64,000 nt of DNA from assembly GCA_047967505.1 (NCBI GenBank), contig CM106539.1. The stretch is one strand, 5' to 3'. Position numbers and translations under genes: made by a program. Every line of letters begins with the position of its first letter. Within the stretch, counting starts at the first letter, position 1. The notes under the pieces are model-generated. The model did no database searches, had not been told where the DNA came from, and saw nothing but the letters and a program-made list of their open reading frames with translations. This stretch comes from Dipteris shenzhenensis (lineage: Eukaryota > Polypodiophyta > Polypodiopsida > Gleicheniales). This document shows positions 1-10,079 of this stretch, piece by piece.

Positions 1-20
1 CGGATCAAGGTCAAGGACAG

Positions 21-180
21 CAAGATATTCTTTGTTTCTTTATAGAGATGAAAAAGGATTGGGGACCAAGTACGACATAGGCAGATCCTATTGCAGTGAA
101 CAAGATACTCTCCATTTTTTTACAGAGATGAAAAAGGATTGCGGACCAACTAGGACAGAGGCAAATCCTATTGCGGTGAA
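21..180. repeat. 80-bp tandem repeat, two copies
   Basis: Two consecutive 80-bp units (21-100 and 101-180) each start with caagata and share the core agagatgaaaaaggatt. They differ at roughly a dozen positions. A third copy begins at 181 but diverges after five bases. No coding potential was recognised. Confidence 0.85.
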
Positions 181-2672
181 CAAGGGAGCATGAGACTTAG
201 GATCAGGATGTATAGCTAGAAGATCTCCCGACCGTCTAGTCCACTAGGGCAATGATGGGCAAATTGATAAAACTGCTTGCAAATGTGACACGAACATGCC
301 TTTGATTGAACACGACCATAAATTGAGAAGTCCTTGGAGCTCAGTGTGTGCGTCTTCTTCGACTTTGTTTGCAAAGTTTATTGAAAATTTTGCATACAAG
401 GTAAACCAAAGGATGAAATCATCAAGTAAATGAGAATCCATCCTACACTAACCTCTCTCATTCTAGTTTCCCTCTCACCTGCCCAAGGGCCAATCCAATC
501 GTGTCAAGGTGCCCGATGGAAATTCTAGGTAGTCTTGGAAGTACAAGCTCATATTTTCCCAAATTGGGTCGGACTCCAAGTATTAGGAATAAAATAAATC
601 TTTCCTATAGGTACATTGGAAGGGGTAAGGGACATAATAGAAGCAACAACATCAAGGTATATAATTCCACTGAAAGTAGCCCTTACCAAGCAATCTAATG
701 CTTCTAAGTTTGGAGACTAGATTAACAAGTAGTGAGCAAAAAGCCAATCCATAACTCGTCTCCCGAAAGGATAGGATCCCAAAGAAAAAAAGAAAGCAGG
801 AAAGTTTCTTAAAGTCTTCAAAAGACTAAAGGGTCTATGAAACTCTAAAAACCATATAAAATGAACTAAATGGGTGAAGCTATATGTGATCATCTACACC
901 TAAGACAAATACAACATAAATATACACAGTAGTGCAAAGTGTTTGAGCCTATGGAGAGAACTGGAACTGCAGTGTGGCATCACTGTGGTGGTCTCCTGTA
1001 TGGCGTCTGAGGAACCAAGTCAATGTTGTGACTGAGAATGGATAAGAAGGTCTTGGCAAAGAGAGAGTACAAGGTTGTGGCAGCCTAAAACCCATAATAG
1101 AGTGTTGGTGTTGGTCAGTATGTGTGGTCTACTATGGTCTCCTAGCCATGGCCTTGCGTGAAAGCAGTGCCACTTTCATACCTATCATTCGTGCCTCTGG
1201 TCCGATGAACATGGAGAGAAGATCCCCAAGCCTGATCTGTGCATTGACACACTAATAGGTCTATTGTATCTATGGCTCTAGGCCTCAGCTACGTCGTCTC
1301 CCTAAGGCCTGTTGGTCTATGCTATTTGACTAGAAAAAGCAGTGATCACGCTTTGGGTGGGGCTTGACTGAACACCCTGATCTCATCTATGTGCCCTGAG
1401 AAGATGGAAAGATTCTACCATAAGTATGTGGCCATGCTCAAAGAGTAATGTCCTACCTAAGAGTTCTAAGCTCGTCTTCTAAGAAAAGATGCCCTTCTTG
1501 GCCGATGCAGGTGGAAGTGCAGCACCCGATGCCGAACCCGCTACACGCATCTTCGAGTGGAAAGGCGGACCCAAACAGAATGTGAGGCAATTTGAACTCC
1601 TATGGAGGCTTAAGAAGAGGAGGAGAAGCGAGGAAGGAAGAGAAGGGGGAGCAAACAGGAGCAAGCTTCAAAAGGCAACCAAGGAAGAGAGTAGGAACGA
1701 GAGGCAATTTGAAAGGTAGGAGGGGCTAAAGGAGAACACAAACACTCGAGCAGGATGTATGGTGTATGAGTCTATTCAAAGCACCATTATCACATTGTAC
1801 CATTGTATAGCTATATGGATAGAAACGGACAGAGAGGGAATATGGGAATAGGTGGCAGGCTCACGGACTGGTTGAGGTTGTACGATTAGGGAGGGACATG
1901 TAGACGTGTCCGTACAGCTGTGTGGATGCACAGTGAGGGGTATGGAAGACGAAAGGAGCAAAGGGAAGGTTGAGGGAAGTTGAACCAAGATAGCAAGAAG
2001 CACGGGTCATCAGGGAGCTCAGAACCTAATGGAATTACTTTTCTCATATAGGTCTAGCAAGCTTTCAAATTCACAGTTCAAGTTAAGTAGGATTAACTAG
2101 CTTTCAATTTCATGGTCTAGTAAACTTGTATTATCTCTCCACATGAAGTATATACTTGGGTTTGGGCCTACGTGCTTAGATCATCCCACACTTTTCCATT
2201 TCACAAAACTAAAATACATTCACTGTTCTTCCATCTTCACTCTGAAGGGTGTGCCCTAGCCTAAAACAGTTAAGTAATTGTAGCAATCTGCTATACAGGT
2301 ATATGGCAATCACGCATCTATACTGGCGACGGAATCAAGATGTGTGCTCACAGCTACAAACGTATCAAACACTTTCCAAGTCAAGGAGCAAGATACCTAA
2401 TAAGCCAAGCCCTACTTCAAGGGCACATCTTAAACCATCGCATGGTAAACCATTGCCTCTGATAGCAACACTTATTAGCAAATGAACAAAAGGAAAGGAA
2501 ACATGTCAGCTTACATTTTCAGGTGAATACTAAAGACCGTAATGTCTTCCTCATGTGGCAGCTATCTTTGAGATGGGCTTTGTATTTCTTCGAAGCCATT
2601 CCAAGGCACTACCTTCGCACAAAGGAGACACCTGCAAACATATCTTTGTGAGAACATATCCAACTACTCCAA
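181..2672. other. No recognisable gene
   Basis: Only short open frames are present on either strand, and none resembles a known domain. The base composition is ordinary intronic or intergenic plant DNA. It lies downstream of the fifth aminopeptidase exon, so it may be intron or 3-prime flank. I looked for the last aminopeptidase exon here on the minus strand and did not find it. Confidence 0.5.
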
Positions 2673-3629
2673 AATTTAAAACTTTTATAATTCCATTGCA
2701 TTGGGTAGTAGAAGATAACTGTTGGTGCACATCAAGTAGTCTTGGGTCAGCAAGGTGTCCATTTACAGCAATGAATGTTCATTTAGACACCTACCAGGCA
2801 AGGCAAGAATTTAAAGCTTTTATAATTCCATTGCATTGGCCAGTAGAAGATAGCTGTTTGTAACAGAGACATGATTCTTGTATGCAAACAAACCGTGACT
2901 ACTTTGGCTTTGGGGGACTAGCCTAGAGGAAGTGAAAACTCCTAAAAGTCCCTAGGAAACCATCCAAAAAGTGGGGTCTAGTTCTAGGTACATTTACTAG
3001 GCCCAAATGCTGGCTTTCATCTCACCTTGAAGTCACTTGTGCATTTTCGAGATTTGTGTTGTTGCTCTGGTGCCCTGAGAGGATGGGCACTTGCTTTCAG
3101 GACTGCCAAACGCTTTTTGGCAAGCTGGATGCCTTGTGGAATGCATTAGTCAGCTTTCATTTAGTCACAAACACTTTGGAATGCATTAGCCTTGCCTTGG
3201 CAATTGCCTACTAGTTTGTACTTGGATTTGGATGCCTATTGAAGCCAAGAATTGGCTAGAAGAGTGGAAGTGTCAGTGAAGCAAAGTGCGAGGGTGAGCC
3301 CTTGTTGTAAAGAGCACATACCACTAACAGAGGCAATAAACAAATACCGAAAGGGGCGCCAATCTGTGTCTTTTGTATATCGTATGTTCAAGTAGAGGCA
3401 TTCTAGCCTCCCTTCCAGTGTTTCAAAGTTTATTTCTCAGTGGTTTTAAATAAAAGGAAGTGTCTGAAAGTGAAGCATATGAGTGTGGATGAAAAATTAG
3501 TTGTGGATTACTTTCCTTTAGTTATCTAGCGGCCGGTTTCACTGTTGGTGCACATCAAGTAGTCTTGGGTCAGCAAGGTGTCCATTTACATCAATGAATA
3601 TTCATTTAGACACCTATTGGGTAAGGCAA
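2673..3629. repeat. Interleaved direct repeats (two repeat families)
   Basis: An 87-bp block starting TGTTGGTGCACATC occurs at 2720-2806 and again at 3543-3629 with few differences. A second block of about 50 bp (aatttaaarcttttataattcc and onward) occurs at 2673-2723 and 2809-2860 and flanks the first copy. The 87-bp blocks start with TGTTG like plant LTRs and are 823 bp apart. They could be ends of a very short LTR element, but no primer-binding site or polypurine tract was identified. Confidence 0.6.
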
Positions 3630-3791
3630 TTAAATAAAAGGATGTATCCTTGCATATACCTAATCTTATGGTTGTGGTTTGAAATGACGTTTAGGACACC
3701 ATTCAGTTGGCCGAGATGGTAGGGAAAAAAATCCTACACTTCAACACCTATTAGATGGGAAGTTCTCTCCCATCCTCTAGCTGAGACTGAT

Positions 3792-4440
3792 ATGATACCA
3801 CTGGAGGGAGAAGAATTATGCAAACACATGGGGCACCTCAACAAGCTTGGAAAGATGGAACAAGTCAGATACCGCATAAAGCAATGGAGGCTACAAAGAC
3901 CACCGGCTGTTACAGAGATGGGAGGAATGGAGGGAGCTATGGATGGAGCTATGGCTGCTGATATACCAGAGACTCAAGTGAAATCAGAGAATTAGTAATG
4001 CAGAACATGCTACAGAAATTATGGCTAGACCTTGGAAAAAAATGCAGTCCTAAAAGCAGGAAATTAACAGGTATGAAATGCAGAAATATCTTGACGATGA
4101 TATATCAAGGTTCAAAAGGCATTTAACCAGCAAAATAAGGACCATCTCACACGATGCAGAGGTGGAGAGGGGCAGATGAGCAAGACCCAAGATCCTAAAA
4201 GAGGAAAGAATCTGAAAAATATGTGAGGAAAGAATTTATAAATTAGGCCCCATAGGAGAGGTAGAAGATGAGCAACACATGCTCATAAGATACTGATCCT
4301 ATGCACATATCAAGGAAAAAGATAGTGGCCGCAGGGGTAACCTGAAAAATCTGCTACAACAGCCAGCCCAAAAGCTTGGAAGCTACCTAAAGGAAGTCTT
4401 GGAGCATCGCAAGAAAGTCCTCGGGTAGTGCACAAGCTAG
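3792..4440 (+). pseudogene. LINE ORF2 C-terminal fragment
   Basis: A broken plus-strand reading shows the pattern found after the reverse transcriptase of many LINEs: a helical stretch containing RFKRHLTSKIRTISHDAE, then GR, then a degenerate zinc motif of the form CxxC...GEVEDEQHMLIRY followed by AHIKEKD. The final cysteine is replaced by tyrosine and there are several in-frame stops. The first open stretch (3792-3995) is a 67-residue ORF that probably belongs to the same fragment. No RT domain precedes it, so this is a 5-prime-truncated or decayed copy. Confidence 0.6.
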
Positions 4441-4547
4441 TTAAGCAAGTACTCACAACCTAGTTAGTTTGTAAAAGATTTATTTTCACTGTCAACAAGT
4501 CCCGTTATAGGCTCCCTTCCGGCGGCGGGCCATGCACAGGGGAATGC

Positions 4548-5500
4548 ATGGGCACAGCTACTGGGATCATGGTATGCCAAGTCCCTATCATGGTAGGGAA
4601 TAGCAGCCCTCTACCATCCTCAAGATATGGCTACACCACCATATCTACATGTACGGTTAGGAGTCTAGGAAGAAAAATGGCTAGAGCACGGGAAAAAACG
4701 AGGCAGCAGCCACCTGTGTATGACAACATTGCACCCAAGGGCAAATTGAAATACTATAAAGAGGGTGGGGCTGCTGTAAAATTTGAGACATTCAATGGGG
4801 CACAAGACAAGCTGAAAGCATTGACTTTTGTGCAACAATTTGATGCTGCCTATGGCAGTGGGAACTTCATGGAGTCATCGAAGGTAAGGAGGCAGCCACA
4901 TTTCTCAAGGGCAATGCACTTCAATGGTGGACCAATTTGCTCTTGCAAGGTAAAGCCCCTAATACTTGGGTTGAGTTCAAGCAAGTCTTCTCATCTGCTT
5001 GGCTCACCACCACTTTTTAAGTGGATATAATGACGTCATGGCATAAGCTGGATGCCGCAAATTGTAAGAACCTCGAAGAGTACAATAAAAAGATTTGGGA
5101 AGCCTTGCTGCCCATGAGCTCTTACAAGTGTGTGAAGCTGTCCAAACAGATCGAGAATATTGTTGTCGTCTGCCAAGGGAAATTCGGGACTACTGCACCA
5201 AAACCAAAGTCTCTAATATGTCCAAACTGATAGAAAATGTCACAATAGCATATGCCCTATTACAGGGGAAGACTTCGAGCTTCAAGGGAAGCCACCAGGA
5301 AGCACAAAAGTTTAGGGGCAGCAAGCAAAGAGGACATAAAAATTCAAGAGATTTGAACAGCCCATCAAGTCTAGATTTGTTGCAGAATAGAGGCGAGCAT
5401 TGCCTCGAAAGAAGTTGTCAGAGAAAGAGAAGAAGGCCCTCTATGATGCCAACAAATGTGTCATATGCAAGGAAGAGGGTCACTGAGCACATGAATGCCC
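4548..5500 (+). pseudogene. gag: Ty3/gypsy gag with broken CCHC knuckle
   Basis: The plus-strand reading shows a retrotransposon capsid domain: VKFETFNGAQDKLKALTFVQ, then a frameshifted stretch with a WWTNLL-type motif and a region ending NYC-CRLPREIRDY. At 5457-5498 there is a zinc knuckle (CVICKEEGH, then AHEC), where a TGA stop follows the histidine. Gag normally packages element RNA. Several frameshifts divide this copy into overlapping open frames. It continues into the protease and RT remnants downstream on the same strand. No flanking LTR was found. Confidence 0.8.
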
Positions 5501-5639
5501 ACACGGAAAGAGGAAGTTTCCCTCATCAGATCAGAGTGAGAACAAGGGAGAAAAGAGGGATGACCAGCAGGGCAAGAAGCCCAAACCCATTGCTGGTCTT
5601 ATGCCAGATGTCACTGGAGCTATACAGGATGTGGATGCC

Positions 5640-6415
5640 ACGAAGTCATGCAAAGCGTGGGGCAAAATCCACAATCAGACCGCTTTGTTCTTCTTTGATC
5701 CAGGTGCGAGAGCCAATCTTATATCACCAGAGCTGGCTGGAAAATTGGGCATAAAGGCAAAAGAGATGTGACACAAATATGGCTTGCCCAGGACATAGTG
5801 AATCAGTAACACCAATCATTGGGAAGCTCCGCATGCACATTCTGAGCTACGCGGACATCGAGGAGTTCTACATTATGCCGTTGAATGGGTGTGATGTTTT
5901 GCTCCAAATACCTTGGTACCACAGGAAGGCAGCATTTCTGGATGCCAGAAACTGAACTCTAAGTTTGACTCACAGAGGGAAGACTTATGTTTTGGATGCT
6001 AAACTGAAGGGAGAATCTATTCCAATTGTATCGGCTTTGGCCATTTCAAATGTACTGAAAAAGCATCTTTCTGAGTACTTGGTTTTTGCAACTGGAAAAT
6101 AGCAAGCAGAAGAAAATTCTAATTTTTCTAAGCTGGGTAAAGAGAGGACAGATTTCCTTTTTCAGTTCCGCGAATGTTTTTCTGACTCCCTACCACAGAA
6201 CTTACCCCAAAACACCCTGAGAACCATGCCATAGATGTAATTCCAAGTAGCAGCCCGCCAAACAAGCCTCCTTATAGGGTTAGTGCAGCCTAGCAAGAGG
6301 AGATAATGATTCAAATAATGGATCTCCTCGAGAAGGGTTAATTCAGCCAAGATCCTCGCCCTATTGTTCCCCGGTCTTGCTTGTACAAAAGAAGGCTGGC
6401 TCATGGAGGATGAGC
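5640..6415 (+). pseudogene. pol: Ty3/gypsy protease and start of reverse transcriptase
   Basis: This follows gag on the same strand. The protease active-site region reads ALFFFDPGARANLISPELAG at about 5676-5735, where gypsy proteases normally have D-S/T-G. A second conserved block ends in LNGCDVLLQIPWY. From about 6220 the RT entry motif appears (NKPPYRVS, then a stop, QEEIMIQIMDLLEKG), and then VQKKAGSWRM at about 6380-6415. RT homology stops there; the palm and the YxDD site are missing. The sequence runs directly into a LINE fragment. Confidence 0.8.
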
Positions 6416-6895
6416 GATTGGGGCTCCACATGGATAGACTACCTCCCTTCCAATACACCATGGATGCTCCGTTTTCTCCCCTCCTATCACACGAGGTCAA
6501 CCATGTTATCCGTGAGGATCTATTACAGCTACACACATTTCGGACCTAGTTGGGACCGAGTGAGCTCCCAATGGAGCTTGGCTTCTACAGAGATCACTTC
6601 TTACATATCACAGCGGAGGGTTTCATTGACTCACCAGGATACACACGGATTTACCTACCCCCACTCACTGAGGATCTCTCTTGGGCAGTTCCAGGTCTCT
6701 TCACACAGACTTAGTATCAAGAACGGCAGAGCAGAGCGACTACCCAGGAAGAGGCGCATATGCACATTGTGTGACATGCAAGAGGGTGAGACAGAGCACT
6801 TCATCTTCAGGTGTCCTATTTACTATGAGATGCGAGGGCGTTTCTACTACCTCTTCAAAGATATTATCCAATGACCAAGCACTCATGGCAAGCCA
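6416..6895 (+). pseudogene. LINE ORF2 C-terminal fragment fused to gypsy RT
   Basis: The reading PPFQYTMDAP...EDLLQLHTFRT matches, residue for residue over much of its length, the C-terminal part of LINE-1 at 12379-12819 (PPFQYSMDAP...LDLLQLHTSRT). It then runs into a zinc motif, CTLCDMQEGETEHFIFRC, at about 6761-6815, followed by YYEMRGRFYYLF. This is the tail domain after the RT in this LINE family. A stop and frameshifts show it is dead. The left boundary coincides with the end of gypsy RT homology. Confidence 0.8.
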
Positions 6896-7214
6896 GCTTC
6901 CAAACCATGACTAGTAGGCTATCAGGAGATAGTGACTTAGATTGGAGACATCCTGACATAATGCGTGTGAAATAGAGGCACAAAACATATGACCTAGTGT
7001 GTCCTTCAATCAAATGAGTCCCAGAGATATATACTTAGCTATATAAATACATTTGAGTGAATATTTTCAAACATAATCTGTGAAATGAAAGAGTAGTACA
7101 AACAATAGGAAAGGAGTAAAGGGGACCTAAAAATAGAGGAAGCCATATCCTAAAAGATAACAAGGTAGAAAATTGCAAGCCAAAATAAACCTACACTATA
7201 ACAGTGTTTTAAAT
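6896..7214. other. No recognisable gene
   Basis: AT-rich sequence inside the presumed intron downstream of the 7385-7465 exon. No domain, LTR or repeat was recognised. Confidence 0.5.
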
Positions 7215-7218
7215 AGAC

Positions 7219-7384
7219 TAGAAAAGCAATAGTTAGCAGCTGCACATTTTGAAACTTCAAAAAATGGCTCAGAGGATTGGATACATTATCGAAAATCACC
7301 TAGAAAAGCGACAATTAGTAGCTTCACATTTCAAAACTCACTTTAAATACGGCTGAGAGGATAGGATACATTATGGGAAATCAC
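7219..7384. repeat. 82-bp tandem duplication next to a splice donor
   Basis: Two diverged units, about 7219-7300 and 7301-7384, share gaaaagc, an agcttcacatttt-type block and ggatacattat. In the minus direction the right unit starts with the 5-prime splice site of the aminopeptidase exon (CAG/GTGATTTCCC). The left unit carries a related TAG/GTGATTTTCG. The duplication has therefore copied a donor-like site into the intron. Confidence 0.75.
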
Positions 7385-7465
7385 CTGTTCCCAGACTTCT
7401 TCATGATAAGCATTGACCCATTCAATTTCCTCTTGAGATAATAAAGCCAAGTCCATGAGATTCGT
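7385..7465 (-). CDS. Xaa-Pro aminopeptidase, fifth visible exon
   Basis: This 81-nt exon encodes 27 residues, TNLMDLALLSQEEIEW then VNAYHEEVWEQ. They match the segment of plant aminopeptidase P1 that follows the VPIQ block (VPIQ-TKLVDLSLLS...WLNDYH...VWEK in relatives). It is bounded by a tract ending ATTTGTTCAG and a CAG/GTGATT donor. Its phase-0 start fits the phase-0 end of the 34567-34659 exon, 27.1 kb away. The segment lies in the C-terminal extension of the M24 catalytic domain. The last exon, expected to encode SPLL...WLW...NT, was not found to the left. Confidence 0.88.
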
Positions 7466-7579
7466 CTGAACAAATAAAGAACAAACCCACAAATCAGATC
7501 CTAAAAATATTCAGCGGAGTAAATCAGCCATGTCTAATTTGCAAGAACACAGCACTATTTTGCAACAAAAGCATTCATA

Positions 7580-7955
7580 TTTGGATTATTAGCAGAAAGA
7601 GGCAAGGCTTGAAGATGAAGATAGCCATGGCTATGGAGGAGTGGACAATGATAAAATACAGAGCTAGAGAGACACAATGAGAGTTTGTTGCGCAGCTCAA
7701 ATCATAGTTATGAGCTTATCTTAACTTCAAGTGAACAGCCTATTTAAATAGGTGTGGAGCTACAAATGTCTCCATCACTCGTGATGTCATGGAAAGGATC
7801 TCTAGATCCTTAATTACCTCCTTGAACCTCTAGATCCTTAGTTATCTCCATTATACCAACCACAAGCCCGTGATACGTCCCACATTCTCCAAACAACGTA
7901 GGCACTCATACACAAGCACACACCTAGACACACTAGAGCTCCAAAATTCCCAACA
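7580..7955 (-). mobile_element. Probable LTR with adjoining polypurine tract
   Basis: On the minus strand a purine-rich tract (ccaaaggggttt) is followed by TGTTGGGAATTTTGG, a typical plant LTR start, at 7955. A TATTTAAATAGG promoter-like box lies about 210 bp further in. The 3-prime boundary near 7580 is approximate. No second copy of this LTR was recognised, so it may be a truncated 3-prime end, with internal sequence expected to the right. Confidence 0.45.
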
Positions 7956-8077
7956 AAACCCCTTTGGAGCGAAGGTGGACTGATATACAATAAACTTCAA
8001 TAGCCATGATGATGAGGCTCATAAAGGCACAATAATGCTCCAACTAAGACATGTTTCCTGCAACAGACTCATAGACT

Positions 8078-8165
8078 AGCAAGCATGGCTTGGAGGCCAT
8101 GAGCTTGGCCAAAAAAAGGCTCAGAGGCTCAACAAGCATGGCTAAGAGGCTTAACAAGCATGGAT
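8078..8165. repeat. Short degenerate minisatellite
   Basis: Three or four imperfect repeats of the form caagcatggctnrgaggc occur in tandem. They lie just inside the probable LTR fragment end and give rise to the 63-residue frame at 8090-8281, which is not considered a gene. Confidence 0.6.
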
Positions 8166-9278
8166 GCACAAAAACTCAGAGATCTACGGAACAAACACCA
8201 AAGAGCTTGACCACACACGGCTGTGCCTACATCAATCTACCCAAAAATCAACCCCCCCTTGCTCTTAGCAGGGAAAACTAACAACATGGAGCCTTTTAAA
8301 ATCTAAGGCGGTAGAGGACATATATTTATTAGAAATCATTTTGAGGAACATCCCGGGCAGAGAACCCAACTATAACACTCAAGATGACACACAAAACAAC
8401 ACAAACACATTTCTAGGTTTTAGAAATCCCAATCCGTATCATTGATGAAACATTCGTCCTCTGACAAGTCTGTAATCACTTCCACAGGTGCTTCCTGTAA
8501 CACTTTGGCAAAATATCAATATTTAACCAGAAAAGCCCTAAATTTTGAAATTAGGGTTTCTCAGAATTAGGGTTTCTTATATTTTCTCAGAAACATGCAC
8601 AACTGTAAGCCCTAGTGCATCAGAGGCTAAATATGCCAAAATCTCCAAAAAATACTGAAAATCTGGGCTAAAATTGCAAAAGTCGATTTTTAGGTCAAAA
8701 ATCACACTTTTGACAGTTTGCAGATTTCAGCACGAAATGAACCTGGGAACTTGCTGTGAGTATTGGATAAGCTTCTCCTCAGTAGGGCGACCAGTTCTAA
8801 AGCAGGAAACGTCAAAAAAGATGGCTGGAACCCTAAAACCGGAGGTGGTTTTGGCAATACCAGTAGTGGTTTTTTTTTTCCAAAGAAAAAACCAATAGTG
8901 GTTTTGAGGATGGGAGCTGATTTTGAAGGGACTTTTGCACCAGGATGCGGCGCCTGCTGTAGTGACTGCAAATATGCAAGAAAATCTGGAGTTGATCAAA
9001 ACCACCCAATCAAAAAGCTGTTTTCTTGTTTCAGCAGGCGATTCTCGTGATGAAACTCATCCAAAAGCTCTCCAGAAGGCTGGACCAGCAAAGAGAAGGT
9101 GCGGCAATTGCTGAAGAGACAGTTCCAGTACAAGATCAAAGTGATGGCGGGCTGGAGCAGTATCGGACTTCAATGGAGAGGCTAAGGAAAGGGGAGGGCA
9201 GCTCTACCTTGGAGGGAGAGGGTAGCTTCCATTTGCGCGCCTGCCTCATCCTCTAGGTTGGTAGGAGAAGGGAAGAGG
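8166..9278. other. No recognisable gene
   Basis: Several short frames occur on both strands between 8674 and 9256, but none has a recognisable domain. A minus-strand purine run (caaggggggg) near 8250 resembles a polypurine tract. A pair of short repeats around ccaatagtggtttt lies at 8865-8905. The segment sits on the internal side of the minus-strand LTR at 9309-9897 and could be a decayed untranslated leader. Confidence 0.4.
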
Positions 9279-9772
9279 AAAGGTAGGAGAGGTGGCTCTG
9301 ATACCACATGAAGGAACATGGTGGAGAGAGGGAGAGAGAGAGAGGGTAGGCTAGGGAGAGAGGAAGTGATACTCAAAGGAGACATAATGAAATGGAAATG
9401 AAATGACTAGAGCAATGAACAAAAGGAGAGTACTCACATGTAGACCAAAGAGCTTGTACCTTGATACTTCATTGATTTGACAATAGACAAGTACAGCTCT
9501 TATATAGAGCACACACACACATATGAAAGGTAGGAGAGGTGGCTCTGATACCACATGAAGGAACATGGTGGAGAGAGGGAGAGAGAGAGGGTAGGCTAGG
9601 GAGAGAGGAAGTGATACTCAAAGGAGACATAATGAAATGGAAATGAAATGACTAGAGCAATGAACAAAAGGAGAGTACTCACATGTAGACCAAAGAGCTT
9701 GTACCTTGATACTTGATTGATTTGACAATAGACAAGTACAGCTCTTATATAGAGCACACACACACATATGAA
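9279..9772. repeat. 247-bp tandem duplication spanning LTR end and primer site
   Basis: Units 9279-9525 and 9526-9772 are nearly identical. Each carries ggctctgatacca, the minus-strand LTR end with its gagagaggga tract, a TATA-like box and a CA microsatellite. The offset is exactly 247 bp over the whole length. The duplication gives two primer-binding sites in tandem, at 9294-9306 and 9541-9553. Confidence 0.9.
9541..9553 (-). promoter_or_regulatory. Primer-binding site (initiator tRNA-Met type)
   Basis: On the minus strand this reads TGGTATCAGAGCC, the classic plant LTR-retrotransposon primer-binding site complementary to the 3-prime end of initiator tRNA-Met. It starts two bases after the LTR end. 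A duplicate lies at 9294-9306. Confidence 0.85.
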
Positions 9773-9897
9773 CACCAATGCATATGGGATAATTCCCAAT
9801 GTAACACATGGCATCAATAGAACACACTAGACTAGAATTCACACTAGAACACACTAGAACACACCAAACTGACTCAACTTGGCTTCATATTCTAACA
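9556..9897 (-). mobile_element. LTR, 342 bp, of a minus-strand LTR retrotransposon
   Basis: On the minus strand the LTR starts TGTTAGAATATGAAGCC at 9897 and ends CCTTCA at 9556. It contains a ctctatataagag TATA box at about 9744-9755. The primer-binding site follows immediately. The internal region should lie to the left, but only one more truncated LTR copy (9309-9525) and undecipherable sequence are there. This is therefore a 5-prime end remnant. Confidence 0.8.
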
Positions 9898-10079
9898 TTT
9901 GTATCCCCCATTTTGCTGCCATAAACATAGGATACCTAAGAGTAGGAGAGGTTGTTGAAGAAGATTCGACTTGCTTGGAAGTCATTGGATGCCTAACCTT
10001 ACTCACAGGTCTGCTGTCCAAGTGACCAATACCAACACCTCTCTGCTGTCCAGGTGACCAATAACAACACACCTCTACT

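Noticed and set aside
2720-3629. An intact miniature LTR element with 87-bp LTRs
   Set aside because: The 87-bp repeats are real, but no primer-binding site, polypurine tract or target duplication was found, so only repeats are reported.
1-7384. Last aminopeptidase exon (expected SPLL...WLW...NT)
   Set aside because: Searched by eye on the minus strand; no stretch with the motif and splice acceptor was found, so it is not annotated.
8763-9050. 95-residue plus-strand frame with cysteines (GCGACCSDCKYARKSG)
   Set aside because: Cysteine spacing fits no zinc-finger family I know; overlapping frames of similar length on both strands suggest chance.
9279-9772. CRISPR-like or other regularly spaced array
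   Set aside because: There are only two long units with no spacers; it is a tandem duplication of an LTR end. No CRISPR array exists in the window.
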